DNA of 64,000 nucleotides, from positions 1-64,000 of the forward strand of contig NZ_AUMM01000021.1 in assembly GCF_000430685.1 (NCBI RefSeq). The letters are read 5' to 3'. This document shows, in pieces, positions 9,971 through 23,684 of the stretch. The translations under genes were made by a program, and so were the position numbers. The DNA comes from Tuberibacillus calidus DSM 17572. GTDB taxonomy: Bacteria > Bacillota > Bacilli > Bacillales > Sporolactobacillaceae. How positions within the stretch are numbered: position 1 is the first letter of the stretch; each line of letters opens with the position of its first letter. The notes below the pieces were generated by a model, which was not told the origin of the DNA, did not search any database, and was given only the letters and a program-made list of their open reading frames with translations.

Positions 9971-10149
9971 ATGGGGGTCAGTCCCCCATTACGCTAGTGT
10001 ATGAAAGTAATATTACGAACATTTGTGCCCTTTGTTTTTTCTAATATTCGCGTTTAGCAATTGAACTCAGCCCATTCGTTGTTTTTGGGGGTCTAATTGT
10101 TCGAAAAGGCACTTTAGTTCTTTAGTGCATTGGGGGACTGACCCCCAAT
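9971..10149. repeat. inverted pair of GGGGGTCAGTCCCCC hairpins
   Basis: Two small palindromic hairpins, ATGGGGG-TCAGT-CCCCCAT at 9971-9989 and ATTGGGGG-ACTGA-CCCCCAAT at 10129-10149, are reverse complements in their cores and flank about 140 bases of non-coding sequence in front of gatC. The second copy lies inside the last codons of the SWIM-domain gene. Such GGGGACTGACCCCC hairpins are dispersed in Bacillaceae genomes. They may act as terminators or be ends of a small non-autonomous element. Confidence 0.6.
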
Positions 10150-10659
10150 AATACTTTGCATGAGGTGGGACAGGGGTTGTTGGAAGGGCCAGTCGCTTTG
10201 GGCGGGGTCTTCGAAACGCACGGGTGGCCTGCTTTTGGCGAGCCGTTCCAATTTCTCTAGAGAAGGGCTGGCCAGGGGGCGGGAGGCCGGGCGCCTGATT
10301 ACCACGTTTCGTTTGGCAAGGGATTGCAGGCGATCTCGGTGGACAACCCATTTTATGACAGCGGCGGCGATATGTTTGCAGTAGTCAGCGCTGTCCGGGC
10401 ACGTGCATGTAAAGAAGCATTGATCGATCCGCGGTAGCCCTCCAGTCGCTCCATCTTCAAAAAAGGCATTGACTTGATAGAGATGACTGCCTTGAACATC
10501 TGCTGTAAACCCAAAGGCTTTTTGTGTTAAATTTTCCACACAACCGTTCAAGTATAAGGTTTCTGCTTTCGCTTTGCGCCGCCGGTCGACCCGCGATAAA
10601 AATTTCTTTAACCATGCCCGATTGTCTTTATCTCTGACTAAAGTTGAGAGATCGGCCAT
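10114..10659 (-). CDS. SWIM zinc-finger protein (YwqB-like)
   Basis: 181 residues. A SWIM motif C-x-C-x(n)-C-x-H is visible in FTCTCPDSADYCKHIAAA (about residues 83-100). SWIM proteins bind nucleic acid or protein and are often paired with SNF2 ATPases, as in B. subtilis ywqA-ywqB. Here the ATG overlaps the SNF2 stop codon by one base (TAATG), so the two are surely co-translated. The last ten or so codons (GGQSPNALKN) are encoded by a dispersed GGGGG-type hairpin repeat, so the original C-terminus may have been replaced. Role is not known beyond the pairing. Confidence 0.8.
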   Translation of the reverse strand: MADLSTLVRDKDNRAWLKKFLSRVDRRRKAKAETLYLNGCVENLTQKAFGFTADVQGSHLYQVNAFFEDGATGGLPRIDQCFFTCTCPDSADYCKHIAAAVIKWVVHRDRLQSLAKRNVVIRRPASRPLASPSLEKLERLAKSRPPVRFEDPAQSDWPFQQPLSHLMQSIIGGQSPNALKN

Positions 10660-13600
10660 TATGCCAACACCTTCTCCCTAAGACGAATTAAATTATACAC
10701 ATCCCGATCGTCCATCTCTGTAATCCAAGCATCCCCGCTGCCAATAATCCGGTCAGCCAACCCTTTTTTCTGTTCAATCAGATCATCAATCCGTTTTTCC
10801 AAAGTGCCTTCAGCGATTAGCTTATAGACATGAACATTCCGGCGCTGGCCAATCCGGTACGTGCGGTCCGTTGCTTGCTCCTCAACAGCCGGATTCCACC
10901 AACGGTCATAGTGTATGACATGATTGGCGTTCGTCAAATTCAAACCAAACCCGCCAGCCCTTAACGATAAAATGAACACCGCTTCCCTTGTTTCATTTTG
11001 AAACGCTTTGATCATCTCATCCCGCTTTTTCATCGGAACGGCCCCGTTTAAAAAGTAGATCGCGCAACCTGGAAATCGGTGCTGTATCTCTTTAATCAAT
11101 AACTCACCCATTTTCACATATTGTGTGAAAACAAGGGCTCTTTCGTGATCATCCACAATCGGTTGAAGCAATTGCAAAAACCGCTCCATTTTTCCGGACG
11201 TTCTCCCGATAACGTTTTTTCCCGCTAATAGCTCCGGATGGTTGCACACTTGTTTCAGCTTGGTCAAAGCCGACAAAATTAACCCTTTTCTTTGGATCCC
11301 TGTCGCCCCACTCATCTGTTCCATTAAACGGTCCACAATCGATTGATAAAGGGAGGCCTGTTCCTCTTTTAAATGGCAATAGATTTTTAACTCATCTTTT
11401 TCCGGCAAATCACGGATAATGCGTTTATCTGTTTTTTCACGGCGGAGTAAAAACGGGCGAATCAATTTTTGTAACAACTCGGCCTTCGCCTCATCCCGCC
11501 TCGCTTCAATCGGGGTGATAAATTCCCGACGGAAGGCGGTCAAAGAACCAAGATAGCCCGGATTCAAAAAGTCCATGATTGACCAAAGTTCTTCCAATCG
11601 GTTTTCAATCGGGGTTCCGGTCAGGGCCAATCTATGTTCCGCCTTAAATCGTCTTAATTGTTGGCTCTTTTTGGCCATCGGGTTTTTAATCGCTTGGGCT
11701 TCATCTAAAATCAGCGATGACCAAACGACCTCACGCATCCAATCCGCATCTTTCACCATCAAGTTATAGCTTGTGATGACAACATCCATATCCTTTGCTT
11801 TTTTCTGAAAATCGTCTTGATTCAGACGTTCCTGTCCGTGATGGATATACACGCGCAAAGACGGCGCAAAGGTTTGGAGTTCCCTGGCCCAGTTGCCAAT
11901 GACGGATGTTGGGCAAACGATTAACGCGGGATACTCCGATTTTTCTTCCTTTTCCTTTAAAAGATAAGCAATCGTTTGAATCGTTTTTCCAAGCCCCATA
12001 TCATCGGCTAAGCAACCGCCCACACCCATTTTGCGAAGGTGAGTCAGCCAAGTGTACCCTCGTTTTTGATATGGCCTGAGCTTGCCTTGCAGCCCATCGG
12101 GTTCGTCTAAGTTATAATTGGGCTTTGTGACGATCGATTCGAGAAAAGCCGCGACATTTGGTGCCATCTTGACCGCCACTGCATCGTTTTCCTTTTGAGA
12201 TAAGGATAGACGGAGCGCATCGGAAAACGTTGCCTTCTTTTTTAACGTCGTTTGTGAAGCCCGAATGGCGGCGTACATGGCATTCAGTTGGTCCAAGGGC
12301 AATTCGACCCACTCATCACCGCGGCGTAAAAAGCGTTGCTGCTCACGTACGAGTTTTTCGAATTCCTTCGCACTTATGTCATACTCACCAAGGGACAGGC
12401 GCCAGTTAAAATCGATAATGGCATCAAACGAGAAAACTCCGCTTGATGCGCCGACCGAAACTTGCATTGTTGCCTTTTGCTTCCTGCGATCTTTAATTTT
12501 TAACCACTCCGGAAACAGGCAAAGGATGCCGCGGTCAGCCAACTCATCGCGGCGGCTATAAATGCCCAAGACCTCGTCCGTCGAGAGTCTCGTCGCGTAT
12601 ACAGCCAATTCCCGTAATTTCGGGTTTAATGTTTTGATAAATTGAAGCCGTTCATCGCTCCAATCTTTCCACTGCGGCTTGCGTTTCGTAAATTCGCCTA
12701 AAGCCAACCGCTCTTTGTCACCAGTGAGGACATTCTCCGCATCGATGATGAGATCGACTTCCCAAATTCCACCGGGATAGAAAGGCTCAGCTCGGTCCAA
12801 CGGCTCAAAGCGCAATCCCATCGAAAGCGGTTCAATGTTGTCCACAATGTATGAAGCTTTAAAGGACGAAAGCCCCTGATCGTACACCGTGGGGGTCCAG
12901 TTTCCGGAAAACGCGCGGATCTCTTCTTTTAGCATGAGATACTCCTCGCGCACCGCCGGATCCTTCGTCCATTGATAAAAATCACCCGAACCGTTCACTA
13001 AAAAATAAAACCATTCGGCCCAGTCGCTGTCAAAAAAGTGTTGGTTCGGCCAATCCGCCATCTCCAATTGCAAGGCTGTACGGAATTTTTGCCGAATGAT
13101 TTTGTCCGCCCATGTATCAATGAGTGCAGCCATCCATGTGTTTAATGATTGTTGTGCAATCACTTCAGGGGCTAATACTTCTTCAGGAATATGGTGAAGC
13201 CAGTTGGCAATCAGCCCGGTTTCTTCCAATAAAGATTTGTCCAACAGCCAGTGCGCGCCGATCATGGTCATTTCACCTTTTTCAATCAACAGAAGATCCG
13301 GGCGATAATGACCATTTTCAATTAATATCTTGCAGGCTTGGGCAATCTCCTTAAAAAACCGAATCGACGGCCCCGCCCAAAACCATGGCGCTAATTCTTT
13401 TATATGGTGCTCATCCAATAGCACATCGAAAAAGGTTTCCATAGGGATGAAAACCCCGTCCGTTTTATAGGTGCCGTTTTCTTTCTCCATCGTCAATGTT
13501 CCGTACCAAAGCTTACCGTCTTGAATTAGCTGCTGGAAAAACGTGCTTATAGCAAGATAACTTGTCAGCTCGCTGTTTATTTTTCGGGCAAAGGAGCCAT

Positions 13601-13679
13601 TGACATTGGTCGCCCACAAAAAGAATGCCGTTTGGCCGTCATCCTGAACGACAAAGGCTGCATTCAGTTGTTGATTCAT
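10659..13679 (-). CDS. SNF2-family DEAD/DEAH helicase-like ATPase (YwqA-like)
   Basis: About 1006 residues. The N-terminal half (1-500) is of the bacterial SNF2-associated type; the motor has ADDMGLGKTIQTIAYLL (Walker A), LILDEAQAIKN (DEAQ box), GTPIENRLEELWSIMDFLNP and, in the second RecA lobe, YRIGQRRNVHVYKLI. SNF2 proteins translocate on double-stranded DNA and displace bound proteins; in bacteria RapA/YwqA-type members act on RNA polymerase or unknown targets. The frame opens at 13718, but the ATG at 13677-13679 (MNQQLNAAF) has GGAG eight bases before it. Upstream gene of a two-gene unit with the SWIM protein. Confidence 0.9.
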   Translation of the reverse strand: MNQQLNAAFVVQDDGQTAFFLWATNVNGSFARKINSELTSYLAISTFFQQLIQDGKLWYGTLTMEKENGTYKTDGVFIPMETFFDVLLDEHHIKELAPWFWAGPSIRFFKEIAQACKILIENGHYRPDLLLIEKGEMTMIGAHWLLDKSLLEETGLIANWLHHIPEEVLAPEVIAQQSLNTWMAALIDTWADKIIRQKFRTALQLEMADWPNQHFFDSDWAEWFYFLVNGSGDFYQWTKDPAVREEYLMLKEEIRAFSGNWTPTVYDQGLSSFKASYIVDNIEPLSMGLRFEPLDRAEPFYPGGIWEVDLIIDAENVLTGDKERLALGEFTKRKPQWKDWSDERLQFIKTLNPKLRELAVYATRLSTDEVLGIYSRRDELADRGILCLFPEWLKIKDRRKQKATMQVSVGASSGVFSFDAIIDFNWRLSLGEYDISAKEFEKLVREQQRFLRRGDEWVELPLDQLNAMYAAIRASQTTLKKKATFSDALRLSLSQKENDAVAVKMAPNVAAFLESIVTKPNYNLDEPDGLQGKLRPYQKRGYTWLTHLRKMGVGGCLADDMGLGKTIQTIAYLLKEKEEKSEYPALIVCPTSVIGNWARELQTFAPSLRVYIHHGQERLNQDDFQKKAKDMDVVITSYNLMVKDADWMREVVWSSLILDEAQAIKNPMAKKSQQLRRFKAEHRLALTGTPIENRLEELWSIMDFLNPGYLGSLTAFRREFITPIEARRDEAKAELLQKLIRPFLLRREKTDKRIIRDLPEKDELKIYCHLKEEQASLYQSIVDRLMEQMSGATGIQRKGLILSALTKLKQVCNHPELLAGKNVIGRTSGKMERFLQLLQPIVDDHERALVFTQYVKMGELLIKEIQHRFPGCAIYFLNGAVPMKKRDEMIKAFQNETREAVFILSLRAGGFGLNLTNANHVIHYDRWWNPAVEEQATDRTYRIGQRRNVHVYKLIAEGTLEKRIDDLIEQKKGLADRIIGSGDAWITEMDDRDVYNLIRLREKVLA

Positions 13680-14049
13680 GGCAGACACTCCATCCACACT
13701 GACAGCTTTTTCTCTCATTCGTTCTTTGTTGTTATATTAAAAAACTTACCGATTGGCACGCTTAGTAAATGCGAAAAACAGAAGCTGCGCGATCCTTAAC
13801 CTTTATTCAGAATCATTGCAACGGTTTCGCCTGACTATTGTTATGCTGATAGACCGTCAAAGGAAACCGTACCTCGTAAATTTGTCAGTCTGAATGATTT
13901 TTAGCCGGTTAAGGCCAGCCAATGCGATTTATTGAATGAGCCGGATGCTATTTTATCATAACATCGGCCTAAACACCTTCTTTTTATCATATCACAAAAT
14001 GGATGGAATGCCTATGGCACTTGCCCCGGAAATACAATACCGTTTAAAG
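13680..14049. other. intergenic, no gene seen
   Basis: 370 bases between the SNF2 gene and the calcium-repeat protein gene. There is one imperfect hairpin (GCCGGATG...CATCGGC, about 13940-13975) without a T-run that may slow or end transcription of the upstream gene. No ORF with an SD, no repeat shared with other parts of the window. Confidence 0.4.
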
Positions 14050-14751
14050 TTAACTGGTTAAAGGAATGAGTCTTGCCACATCGTGTGGCTGCCATTTTTT
14101 ATGGACATGCTTTTTAACAAAGATGAGCTTTGGGTCCGCTTCAATTTCATCATAATAGCCGTTTTGATACACTTTAGTTACTAACGTGGCGTGGTATCGA
14201 CCATAAAAAACAATATCTCCCACTCGCGGTTGTAAGCTGTCTTTAACCAGAAAGCCGTTTCCCTGAGCATAATCATAGACATTGCGCACGCGTCTAAAGA
14301 AATAAGGTGTTTCGGGTGTATTGCCGCCGTTTTCGGTATTATAATGCTTGGGGTGCCGTTTGAAATCAGCGGTTAATAAGTCAGCTAAACGGATGCCAGC
14401 CTTCGCATAGGCGATCCGCGGGACATCAATGCATACAATGAAGCCCATTTTTCCACCGATATTTCCATAGCCGCCTTTTAGGGGATCATAGAGAACACCG
14501 ACGAGTCGATTCGCCGCTTGGACAATATCTTGGGCGTTGGGGACCCCGTCACCATCGGCATCCGGGTCTTTGAGATTTGGAATGCCATCGCCATCCACAT
14601 CATCGGTCGTGAACTCACCAACACCGGCTTCAGCATTCGCTTTAGCGGAGCCATGGTAGCCGTGAAAAAGCACGAGATAACCACATACACCCCCGCTGAA
14701 GACAATCACCATTAATACCGCAACCAAAACTCGCATCGACCACTTACTCAT
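14050..14751 (-). CDS. exported/anchored DUF1287-like protein with thrombospondin type 3 calcium repeats
   Basis: 233 residues. An N-terminal membrane segment (about residues 5-28, VLVAVLMVIVFSGGVCGYLV) is a signal anchor. Next come two Asp-rich calcium-binding loops, DVDGDGIPNLKDPDADGDG and VPNAQD (about 48-75), of the thrombospondin type 3 class. The rest (ID-PRIAYAKAGI, FFRRVRNVYDYA, RVGDIVFYGRYHATLV) resembles DUF1287, an NlpC/P60-related fold with a Cys (FIVCIDVPR) and a His (YHATLV) that could be catalytic. So an extracytoplasmic, calcium-dependent cell-wall or peptide hydrolase is plausible but not shown. Start chosen at the ATG six bases after AGGGTG. Confidence 0.65.
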   Translation of the reverse strand: MSKWSMRVLVAVLMVIVFSGGVCGYLVLFHGYHGSAKANAEAGVGEFTTDDVDGDGIPNLKDPDADGDGVPNAQDIVQAANRLVGVLYDPLKGGYGNIGGKMGFIVCIDVPRIAYAKAGIRLADLLTADFKRHPKHYNTENGGNTPETPYFFRRVRNVYDYAQGNGFLVKDSLQPRVGDIVFYGRYHATLVTKVYQNGYYDEIEADPKLIFVKKHVHKKWQPHDVARLIPLTS

Positions 14752-15190
14752 GACTAACACCCTATTCTATTATTCTAGTTTAACCAAAAAAATTTCGTTC
14801 ATTCATCCAGAGTAAAGGATGAATTAGCTTCTCCTATGTAATGCATTAATAAATCCCAGCACACCCCGCGGCACACGGCGTGCAACCAAAAAGACTATTG
14901 TCTCTAGTTTTTAAGATAAAAAAACGGCAAAGTTAAAACATTATAGTCCATATTTATTAGACGATAAAATGGCTGTAGCGGTTTCGGAAAATAGCACTTT
15001 TTTTGGAATGTTGTGGAAAGCAAATAGTGAGGAAATATTAAAGGGTGTTCTACTGAATGGTGGATGCTAAGCAAAAACGAGCACAGGCGGCTTTTCGTCC
15101 GTTGAATGATGGCTTGGACATTCAGTTAAAGCTTGTATACCCAAGCTTTTAACAGCCTAACCCCTTAGAGCAGTACAGATTTCTATATTG
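14752..15190. other. intergenic with one possible 31-codon ORF
   Basis: About 440 bases with no convincing gene. On the plus strand an ATG at 15057 opens 31 codons ending at 15152 (MVDAKQKRAQAAFRPLND...), with a weak AGGGTG eight bases before it. It has no recognised relative and may be a scrap of a longer lost gene. AAGCTTGTATACCCAAGCTT at 15129-15148 is a near-palindrome. Confidence 0.3.
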
Positions 15191-15222
15191 AAAAAGACCC
15201 GCCTGAAGTCGGCAGGTCTTTT
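15191..15222 (-). terminator. terminator of the P5C dehydrogenase gene
   Basis: On the minus strand AAAAGACCTGCC, loop GACTTCA, GGCGGGTCTTTTT: a GC-rich stem with flanking A/T tracts, starting about 9 bases after the stop codon. The A-tract makes it usable in both directions. Confidence 0.88.
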
Positions 15223-15230
15223 GAATCCTA

Positions 15231-16772
15231 TTAGAATTTTTCCGTATAGGTTTTGGCTTCGAGGAAGTTTTGCAGATAGTCTGGGCCGCCGGCTTTGGCA
15301 TCCGTACCGGACATTTTGAATCCGCCAAACGGTTGGTACCCGACGACCGAACCCGTGCAACCGCGGTTGACATAGAGGTTTCCGACTTCAAAATCGCGGC
15401 GGCAACGGGCAATATGCTCGCGATCGTTGGAAATGATCGAACCTGTTAAAGCATACTCAGTGTTATTGGCAATTTCGAGCATTTCGTCAAAGCTTTCTGC
15501 TTTGCAGAAGGCAACGACCGGTCCGAAAATTTCCTCTTGCATGAGGCGGTCATTCGGTTTCAAATCAGCAAAAATGGTCGGTTCAACAAAGAAGCCTTTC
15601 GAATCATCATAACCGCCACCGCATACGAGACGGCCTTCGTTTTTCCCAATTTCAATATATTCCGCAATTTTGTCAAACGCTCCTTTGTCAATGACCGGGC
15701 CCATGTAGTTGCCGTCTTTCGGTTCACCAACGCTTAAAGCTTTAGCCAACTCAACGGTTTTCGCTAAAAGTTCATCGTAAACGTCGGCGTGGGCAACAAC
15801 GCGGGAGCAAGCGGAACATTTTTGGCCCGCATAGCCGTAAGCGGCACCGACAATATCCCGGGCAGCTTGGTCGAGGTCCACACCTTTATCAACAAGAATC
15901 GTATCCTTACCGCCCATTTCCGCAACGACCCGTTTCAACCAAATTTGTCCTGGTTGAACTTTCGCGGCGCGTTCATAAATTCGCGTGCCGACTTCACGGG
16001 AACCTGTGAAGCTGACAAAGCGGGTTTTCGGATGATCGACAAGATAATCGCCGACTTCTGCACCGCTACCTGGAATGTAGTTGACAACGCCTGGTGGCAT
16101 GCCGGCTTCTTCAAGCACTTCCATGAATTTCGCAGCGATGACAGGCGTGTTGCTAGCCGGTTTTAACAATACCGTATTCCCCGTCACGGCAGCGGAAACA
16201 GTCATCCCACACATGATAGCCAGCGGGAAGTTCCACGGTGGAATGACAACGCCAACGCCCATAGGTTGATAGAACAATTCATTGTGATCGCCGGGTTCAG
16301 CAAGCATTTCTTGAGGCTTGCTTAAACGGATCATTTGGCGCGCATAATATTCCATAAAGTCGATCGCTTCGGAAACATCGCCATCAGCTTCCGCCCATGG
16401 CTTACCAGCTTCGTACACCATCCATGCCGAAAATTCATGCTTGCGGCGACGCACAATGGCAGCAGCGCGGATTAAAATATCGGCGCGATCGCGAGCATCC
16501 CAAGTTCTCCAAGTTTTGAACGTTTCAAGAGCTACTTGCATCGCTTTTTCGGCTAATTCCTTATTAGCTTTCGATACGGTACCAATGACTTGATCCTTTT
16601 TTGCAGGGTTAATGGAGACGATTTTTTCCTCAGTGGTAATGCGCTCGCCGCCGATAATTAAATCATAGTGTTTCCCGAGTTCGGATTCGACAAGCTTCTG
16701 AGCTTCTTGTATCGCTTTTTTGTTTTCCTCTTTGGAAAAATCCAAAGTTGGTTCATGTTTATATGGAATCAT
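15231..16772 (-). CDS. rocA: 1-pyrroline-5-carboxylate dehydrogenase
   Basis: 513 residues, aldehyde dehydrogenase fold. It oxidises glutamate-semialdehyde/P5C to glutamate with NAD, the last step of proline and arginine breakdown. Family marks: [23 protein letters not shown], the general-base Glu in [13 protein letters not shown] (about 287) and the catalytic Cys in [12 protein letters not shown] (about 321). The ATG follows AAGGAGGG. It stands alone, without proline dehydrogenase or arginase, so it may be either RocA or PutC/YcgN; the symbol is by best fit. A perfect cre box in its leader points to catabolite repression. Confidence 0.93.
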   Translation of the reverse strand: MIPYKHEPTLDFSKEENKKAIQEAQKLVESELGKHYDLIIGGERITTEEKIVSINPAKKDQVIGTVSKANKELAEKAMQVALETFKTWRTWDARDRADILIRAAAIVRRRKHEFSAWMVYEAGKPWAEADGDVSEAIDFMEYYARQMIRLSKPQEMLAEPGDHNELFYQPMGVGVVIPPWNFPLAIMCGMTVSAAVTGNTVLLKPASNTPVIAAKFMEVLEEAGMPPGVVNYIPGSGAEVGDYLVDHPKTRFVSFTGSREVGTRIYERAAKVQPGQIWLKRVVAEMGGKDTILVDKGVDLDQAARDIVGAAYGYAGQKCSACSRVVAHADVYDELLAKTVELAKALSVGEPKDGNYMGPVIDKGAFDKIAEYIEIGKNEGRLVCGGGYDDSKGFFVEPTIFADLKPNDRLMQEEIFGPVVAFCKAESFDEMLEIANNTEYALTGSIISNDREHIARCRRDFEVGNLYVNRGCTGSVVGYQPFGGFKMSGTDAKAGGPDYLQNFLEAKTYTEKF

Positions 16773-16785
16773 CCTTTACCCTCCT

Positions 16786-16799
16786 TGTAAGCGTTATCA
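16786..16799 (-). promoter_or_regulatory. perfect cre site (CcpA operator)
   Basis: TGATAACGCTTACA on the minus strand (TGTAAGCGTTATCA on plus) fits the consensus TGWNANCGNTNWCA at every position on both strands. It ends four bases before the SD (AAGGAGGG) of the P5C dehydrogenase gene, so CcpA-P-Ser-HPr bound there would block elongation of the transcript or the promoter just upstream. Confidence 0.85.
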
Positions 16800-17113
16800 T
16801 AAGATTAATACAATATGATTTATGTTTCTATAAAACATAAAACTCTCATATATTAAGTATAGCCTATTTTCTCATCACGTTCAATTTATCGGGATTTTTA
16901 CCCCATTCATAGAAAACATGACAAATAACGGGGTTTTGCCGCATGAAGGCTGACTTGTTTGACGACATATTCCATATTGTGGATTTTGCAAAAGCATTCT
17001 GAGCATGACTAACATTGATTCAGTTTTATTGGCGAATTTCGTCCTCAATTCGAGAGAGCAGAATTTTGCTTCGGATGTTCATACAACTTAAAGCTTTTGG
17101 ACCTGTATTTTTA
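16800..17113. other. intergenic between rocA promoter side and camS end
   Basis: About 310 bases. The first part is the AT-rich upstream region of rocA (the promoter should lie at about 16800-16870). The remainder shows no ORF with an SD and no repeat. Confidence 0.4.
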
Positions 17114-17152
17114 AAGGGGGCTAACCCTGCCATATGGGTTAAGCCCCCTTAC
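17114..17152 (-). terminator. terminator of camS
   Basis: Stem AAGGGGGCTTAACCC/GGGTTAGCCCCCTT with an eight-base loop, one mismatch, just after the camS stop codon. The tail is TTTAAAAATAC, only partly U-rich. Confidence 0.75.
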
Positions 17153-17166
17153 GAATGAATGTCCTC

Positions 17167-18336
17167 TTATTTATACAATCTGTAAACGTGGACAAAAGGA
17201 TGATCCATGTCCGGGGTTTTGACGACAATCGCTTCCGGTTGCTCGACGGAATTGATGTAGACCTGAACAGGAATATGTTGTGAAAAAGGAAATTGGCTAT
17301 CAAGTAGGGCCGCAACATAATTGGTAAAAGAAATAACCTCGGTTGTATCGAAGAAACGGATGTTGATCGTAAACGTTAATTCGCTTAATTCATGATTCCG
17401 GTAAAAACCTTTTCCGACCACGCCGATCGCATTTGGAAAATAATTTTCCACATCTTCTTTAAATTTGTCGAATTTGTCGCTATCCCCTTTGTAATTTTTC
17501 GTTGCTACAGATGACGGAAACAACACGTATCGTTCGGCGACGGGATCCCATTTTCCAATATGGGATTGGCCGGCATCCACAACCGTTTTAGCATAGAAAT
17601 GGCCAGGTATATACGAGCCAGGTGGGGATTCAATGTAAAGGGCGATGACGATTGGGACATTTTCCAGTCCCTTGATGTTTCTTACCCGCTGTAATACTTT
17701 TTCTGCATATAATTTTCCCTGAGCCTTCACTTTTTCCTGATCTAAAACGACGTCGGCGGTATAGGTTTTGCCGTCTTTTTTATTATATAAGCTGTCGGTA
17801 TAAACCGAATTGACCGAAACGGCCAAGGAAATGCCGCCGAGTTTATAGGGATCGACGGATTTCAAATAATCTTGTTCATGAATATAACTTAAAATTTTGG
17901 GGGCATCAGCCGCCTGTTCACCAAGGTCTTTACCTTTGCCGAGGGGCGGGTTCAAGCCATTGGGATAGGCTTTGCTTTTCCGGGCAAGCATCTGATCAAT
18001 TTCTTTTGGACTGATATATTTTCCATTTTGAAAATAATACGAGTCCGGGTCAAAAGTCGCCTTCGACAATCGCATGAGTCCGGTTTCGATTTCATCAATA
18101 TCCACGCGATTATCGACCCCGTATTGAATGTAGCCGCGCGTCTCACTTTGTTTGTTTGTATGATAAATCCGGTATTCTTTATCGTTTTCCTGCGGGACAA
18201 CGGTGACATTATCTGACCCTTTTTCGGGATTTTTAATAATTTTTTGATTTTCGTTGTTCCCGGACCATGGAGGTTGGCAAGCGGTTAACGCAAAAAGCGC
18301 GATCCCTGCCAATAACCCTGTAAACCACTTTCTCAA
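17167..18336 (-). CDS. CamS/YerH family lipoprotein (sex pheromone cAM373 precursor family)
   Basis: 389 residues. A lipoprotein signal peptide (MRKWFTGLLAGIALFALTAC) has lipobox LTAC at about residues 20-23; Cys is the modified residue. The body is the CamS repeat fold (GYIQYGVDNRVDIDEIETGL, PPGSYIPGHFYAKT). In enterococci and staphylococci the signal peptide of relatives gives the heptapeptide pheromone cAM373; in Bacillus the function is unknown. The TTG at 18334-18336 lies eight bases after GAGGAG, whereas the GTG at 18345 overlaps that SD. Follows ligA by 12 bases, and its SD lies at the ligA stop, so it belongs to the pcrB-pcrA-ligA unit. Confidence 0.9.
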   Translation of the reverse strand: MRKWFTGLLAGIALFALTACQPPWSGNNENQKIIKNPEKGSDNVTVVPQENDKEYRIYHTNKQSETRGYIQYGVDNRVDIDEIETGLMRLSKATFDPDSYYFQNGKYISPKEIDQMLARKSKAYPNGLNPPLGKGKDLGEQAADAPKILSYIHEQDYLKSVDPYKLGGISLAVSVNSVYTDSLYNKKDGKTYTADVVLDQEKVKAQGKLYAEKVLQRVRNIKGLENVPIVIALYIESPPGSYIPGHFYAKTVVDAGQSHIGKWDPVAERYVLFPSSVATKNYKGDSDKFDKFKEDVENYFPNAIGVVGKGFYRNHELSELTFTINIRFFDTTEVISFTNYVAALLDSQFPFSQHIPVQVYINSVEQPEAIVVKTPDMDHPFVHVYRLYK

Positions 18337-18348
18337 AATGCCCACTCC

Positions 18349-22567
<4,219 letters not shown>

Positions 22568-22579
22568 AATGTCCGCCCC

Positions 22580-23278
22580 CTACTGTTTTTTCATGCTTTT
22601 TACCGCTTGAACGGTTTGAAGCGCCGCCTCAAGATTTTCGTAAACCGCGTTGCCAACGACGATCGTATCGGCATATTCGGCCATTTGCTCAGCTTTCTCT
22701 GGACTGTCAATGCCGCCACCATAAAAAAGACGGGTTTTCTCGAGTCCCTTTCTTGCCGCCCGGACCATTTCCAAGTCGCCATAAGCGCCGCTGTATTCTA
22801 AGTAAAAAATGGGTAGCCGGAACATGCGCTCAGCCATCATGGCATATGCCTCAACATCCTCGGCATCAAGTGTCGTACGCGCTTCGGTGAGACGTGCGGC
22901 TTTCGCATTCGGATTGAGAATGCAGTAGCCCTCCGCAATGATCTCATCCCAATTCATCGTTCTCCCAAACATTTTCACAGCCTCATGATGGCGTTTCACA
23001 ATCCAGTCAACTTTTTCCGAATTTAATACCGTCGGGATTAAATAAAAATCAAAGCCAGGGGTGACCGCTTCGAGCGCGGAGATTTCCAAGGCGCAATCAA
23101 TCGCGTATCGGCGCACACGGCTTAAAAGCGACAGCGTATTGTCCAGCGTGACACCATCGGTTCCGCCGACGATGACCGCATCTGTCCCCGATTCGCAAAC
23201 TTTCTCCAAATCGCGGTCACTCAGTTCTTTATTTGGATCCAATTTAAAGACGTGTTGCCACGTTCGATATGCATTCAT
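22580..23278 (-). CDS. pcrB: heptaprenylglyceryl phosphate synthase
   Basis: 232 residues, TIM barrel. Joins heptaprenyl diphosphate to sn-glycerol-1-phosphate, an archaeal-type ether lipid reaction found in Bacillales. Features: [35 protein letters not shown] and VVGNAVYE for phosphate binding. It precedes pcrA by 12 bases; the symbol comes from that neighbourhood, not from a helicase role. Confidence 0.95.
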   Translation of the reverse strand: MNAYRTWQHVFKLDPNKELSDRDLEKVCESGTDAVIVGGTDGVTLDNTLSLLSRVRRYAIDCALEISALEAVTPGFDFYLIPTVLNSEKVDWIVKRHHEAVKMFGRTMNWDEIIAEGYCILNPNAKAARLTEARTTLDAEDVEAYAMMAERMFRLPIFYLEYSGAYGDLEMVRAARKGLEKTRLFYGGGIDSPEKAEQMAEYADTIVVGNAVYENLEAALQTVQAVKSMKKQ

Positions 23279-23354
23279 AAATAAAAATCCTCCCAGAATA
23301 CTCTAGAAGGATTTTACCATAAATTCAATTGCTTTTCCGCAATTGACCTAGTCC

Positions 23355-23669
23355 TTATTCTTTGGCTTCTTGTTTTTCTGACTCCATTATTCTTTCAAGT
23401 GTCATTTTATAGCTGTCATTGCCGAAGTTTATGCAGCGCTTCACCCTGGAGATGGTCGCGGCACTTGCTCCTGTTTCTTTTTCAATGCGCTGATACGTAT
23501 AGCCTTGAAGAAGCATGCGAGCAACCGCATAGCGCTGCGAAATGGACTGTATTTCTCCCATCGTGCAGAGATCATCGAAAAATCGATAACATTCTTCGAG
23601 ATCTCTCAGTGATAAAATAGCTTTAAATAGCTGATCAAGTGATTCGCCGCGCAATTTATCAATCTGCAT
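23355..23669 (-). CDS. yerC: YerC/YecD family TrpR-related protein
   Basis: 104 residues, all helical. A TrpR-type helix-turn-helix lies at about residues 45-80 (ISQRYAVARMLLQGYTYQRI followed by KETGASAATISRVKRC). DNA-binding is expected; in B. subtilis YerC activates or modulates histidine genes. Sits between yerB and pcrB as in B. subtilis. Start ATG, SD GGGGG. Confidence 0.9.
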   Translation of the reverse strand: MQIDKLRGESLDQLFKAILSLRDLEECYRFFDDLCTMGEIQSISQRYAVARMLLQGYTYQRIEKETGASAATISRVKRCINFGNDSYKMTLERIMESEKQEAKE

Positions 23670-23684
23670 GACTCATTTTCCCCC

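Noticed and set aside
9971-10149. CRISPR-like array from repeated GGGGG hairpins
   Set aside because: Only two copies, in opposite orientation, with no regular spacers and no cas genes anywhere in the window.
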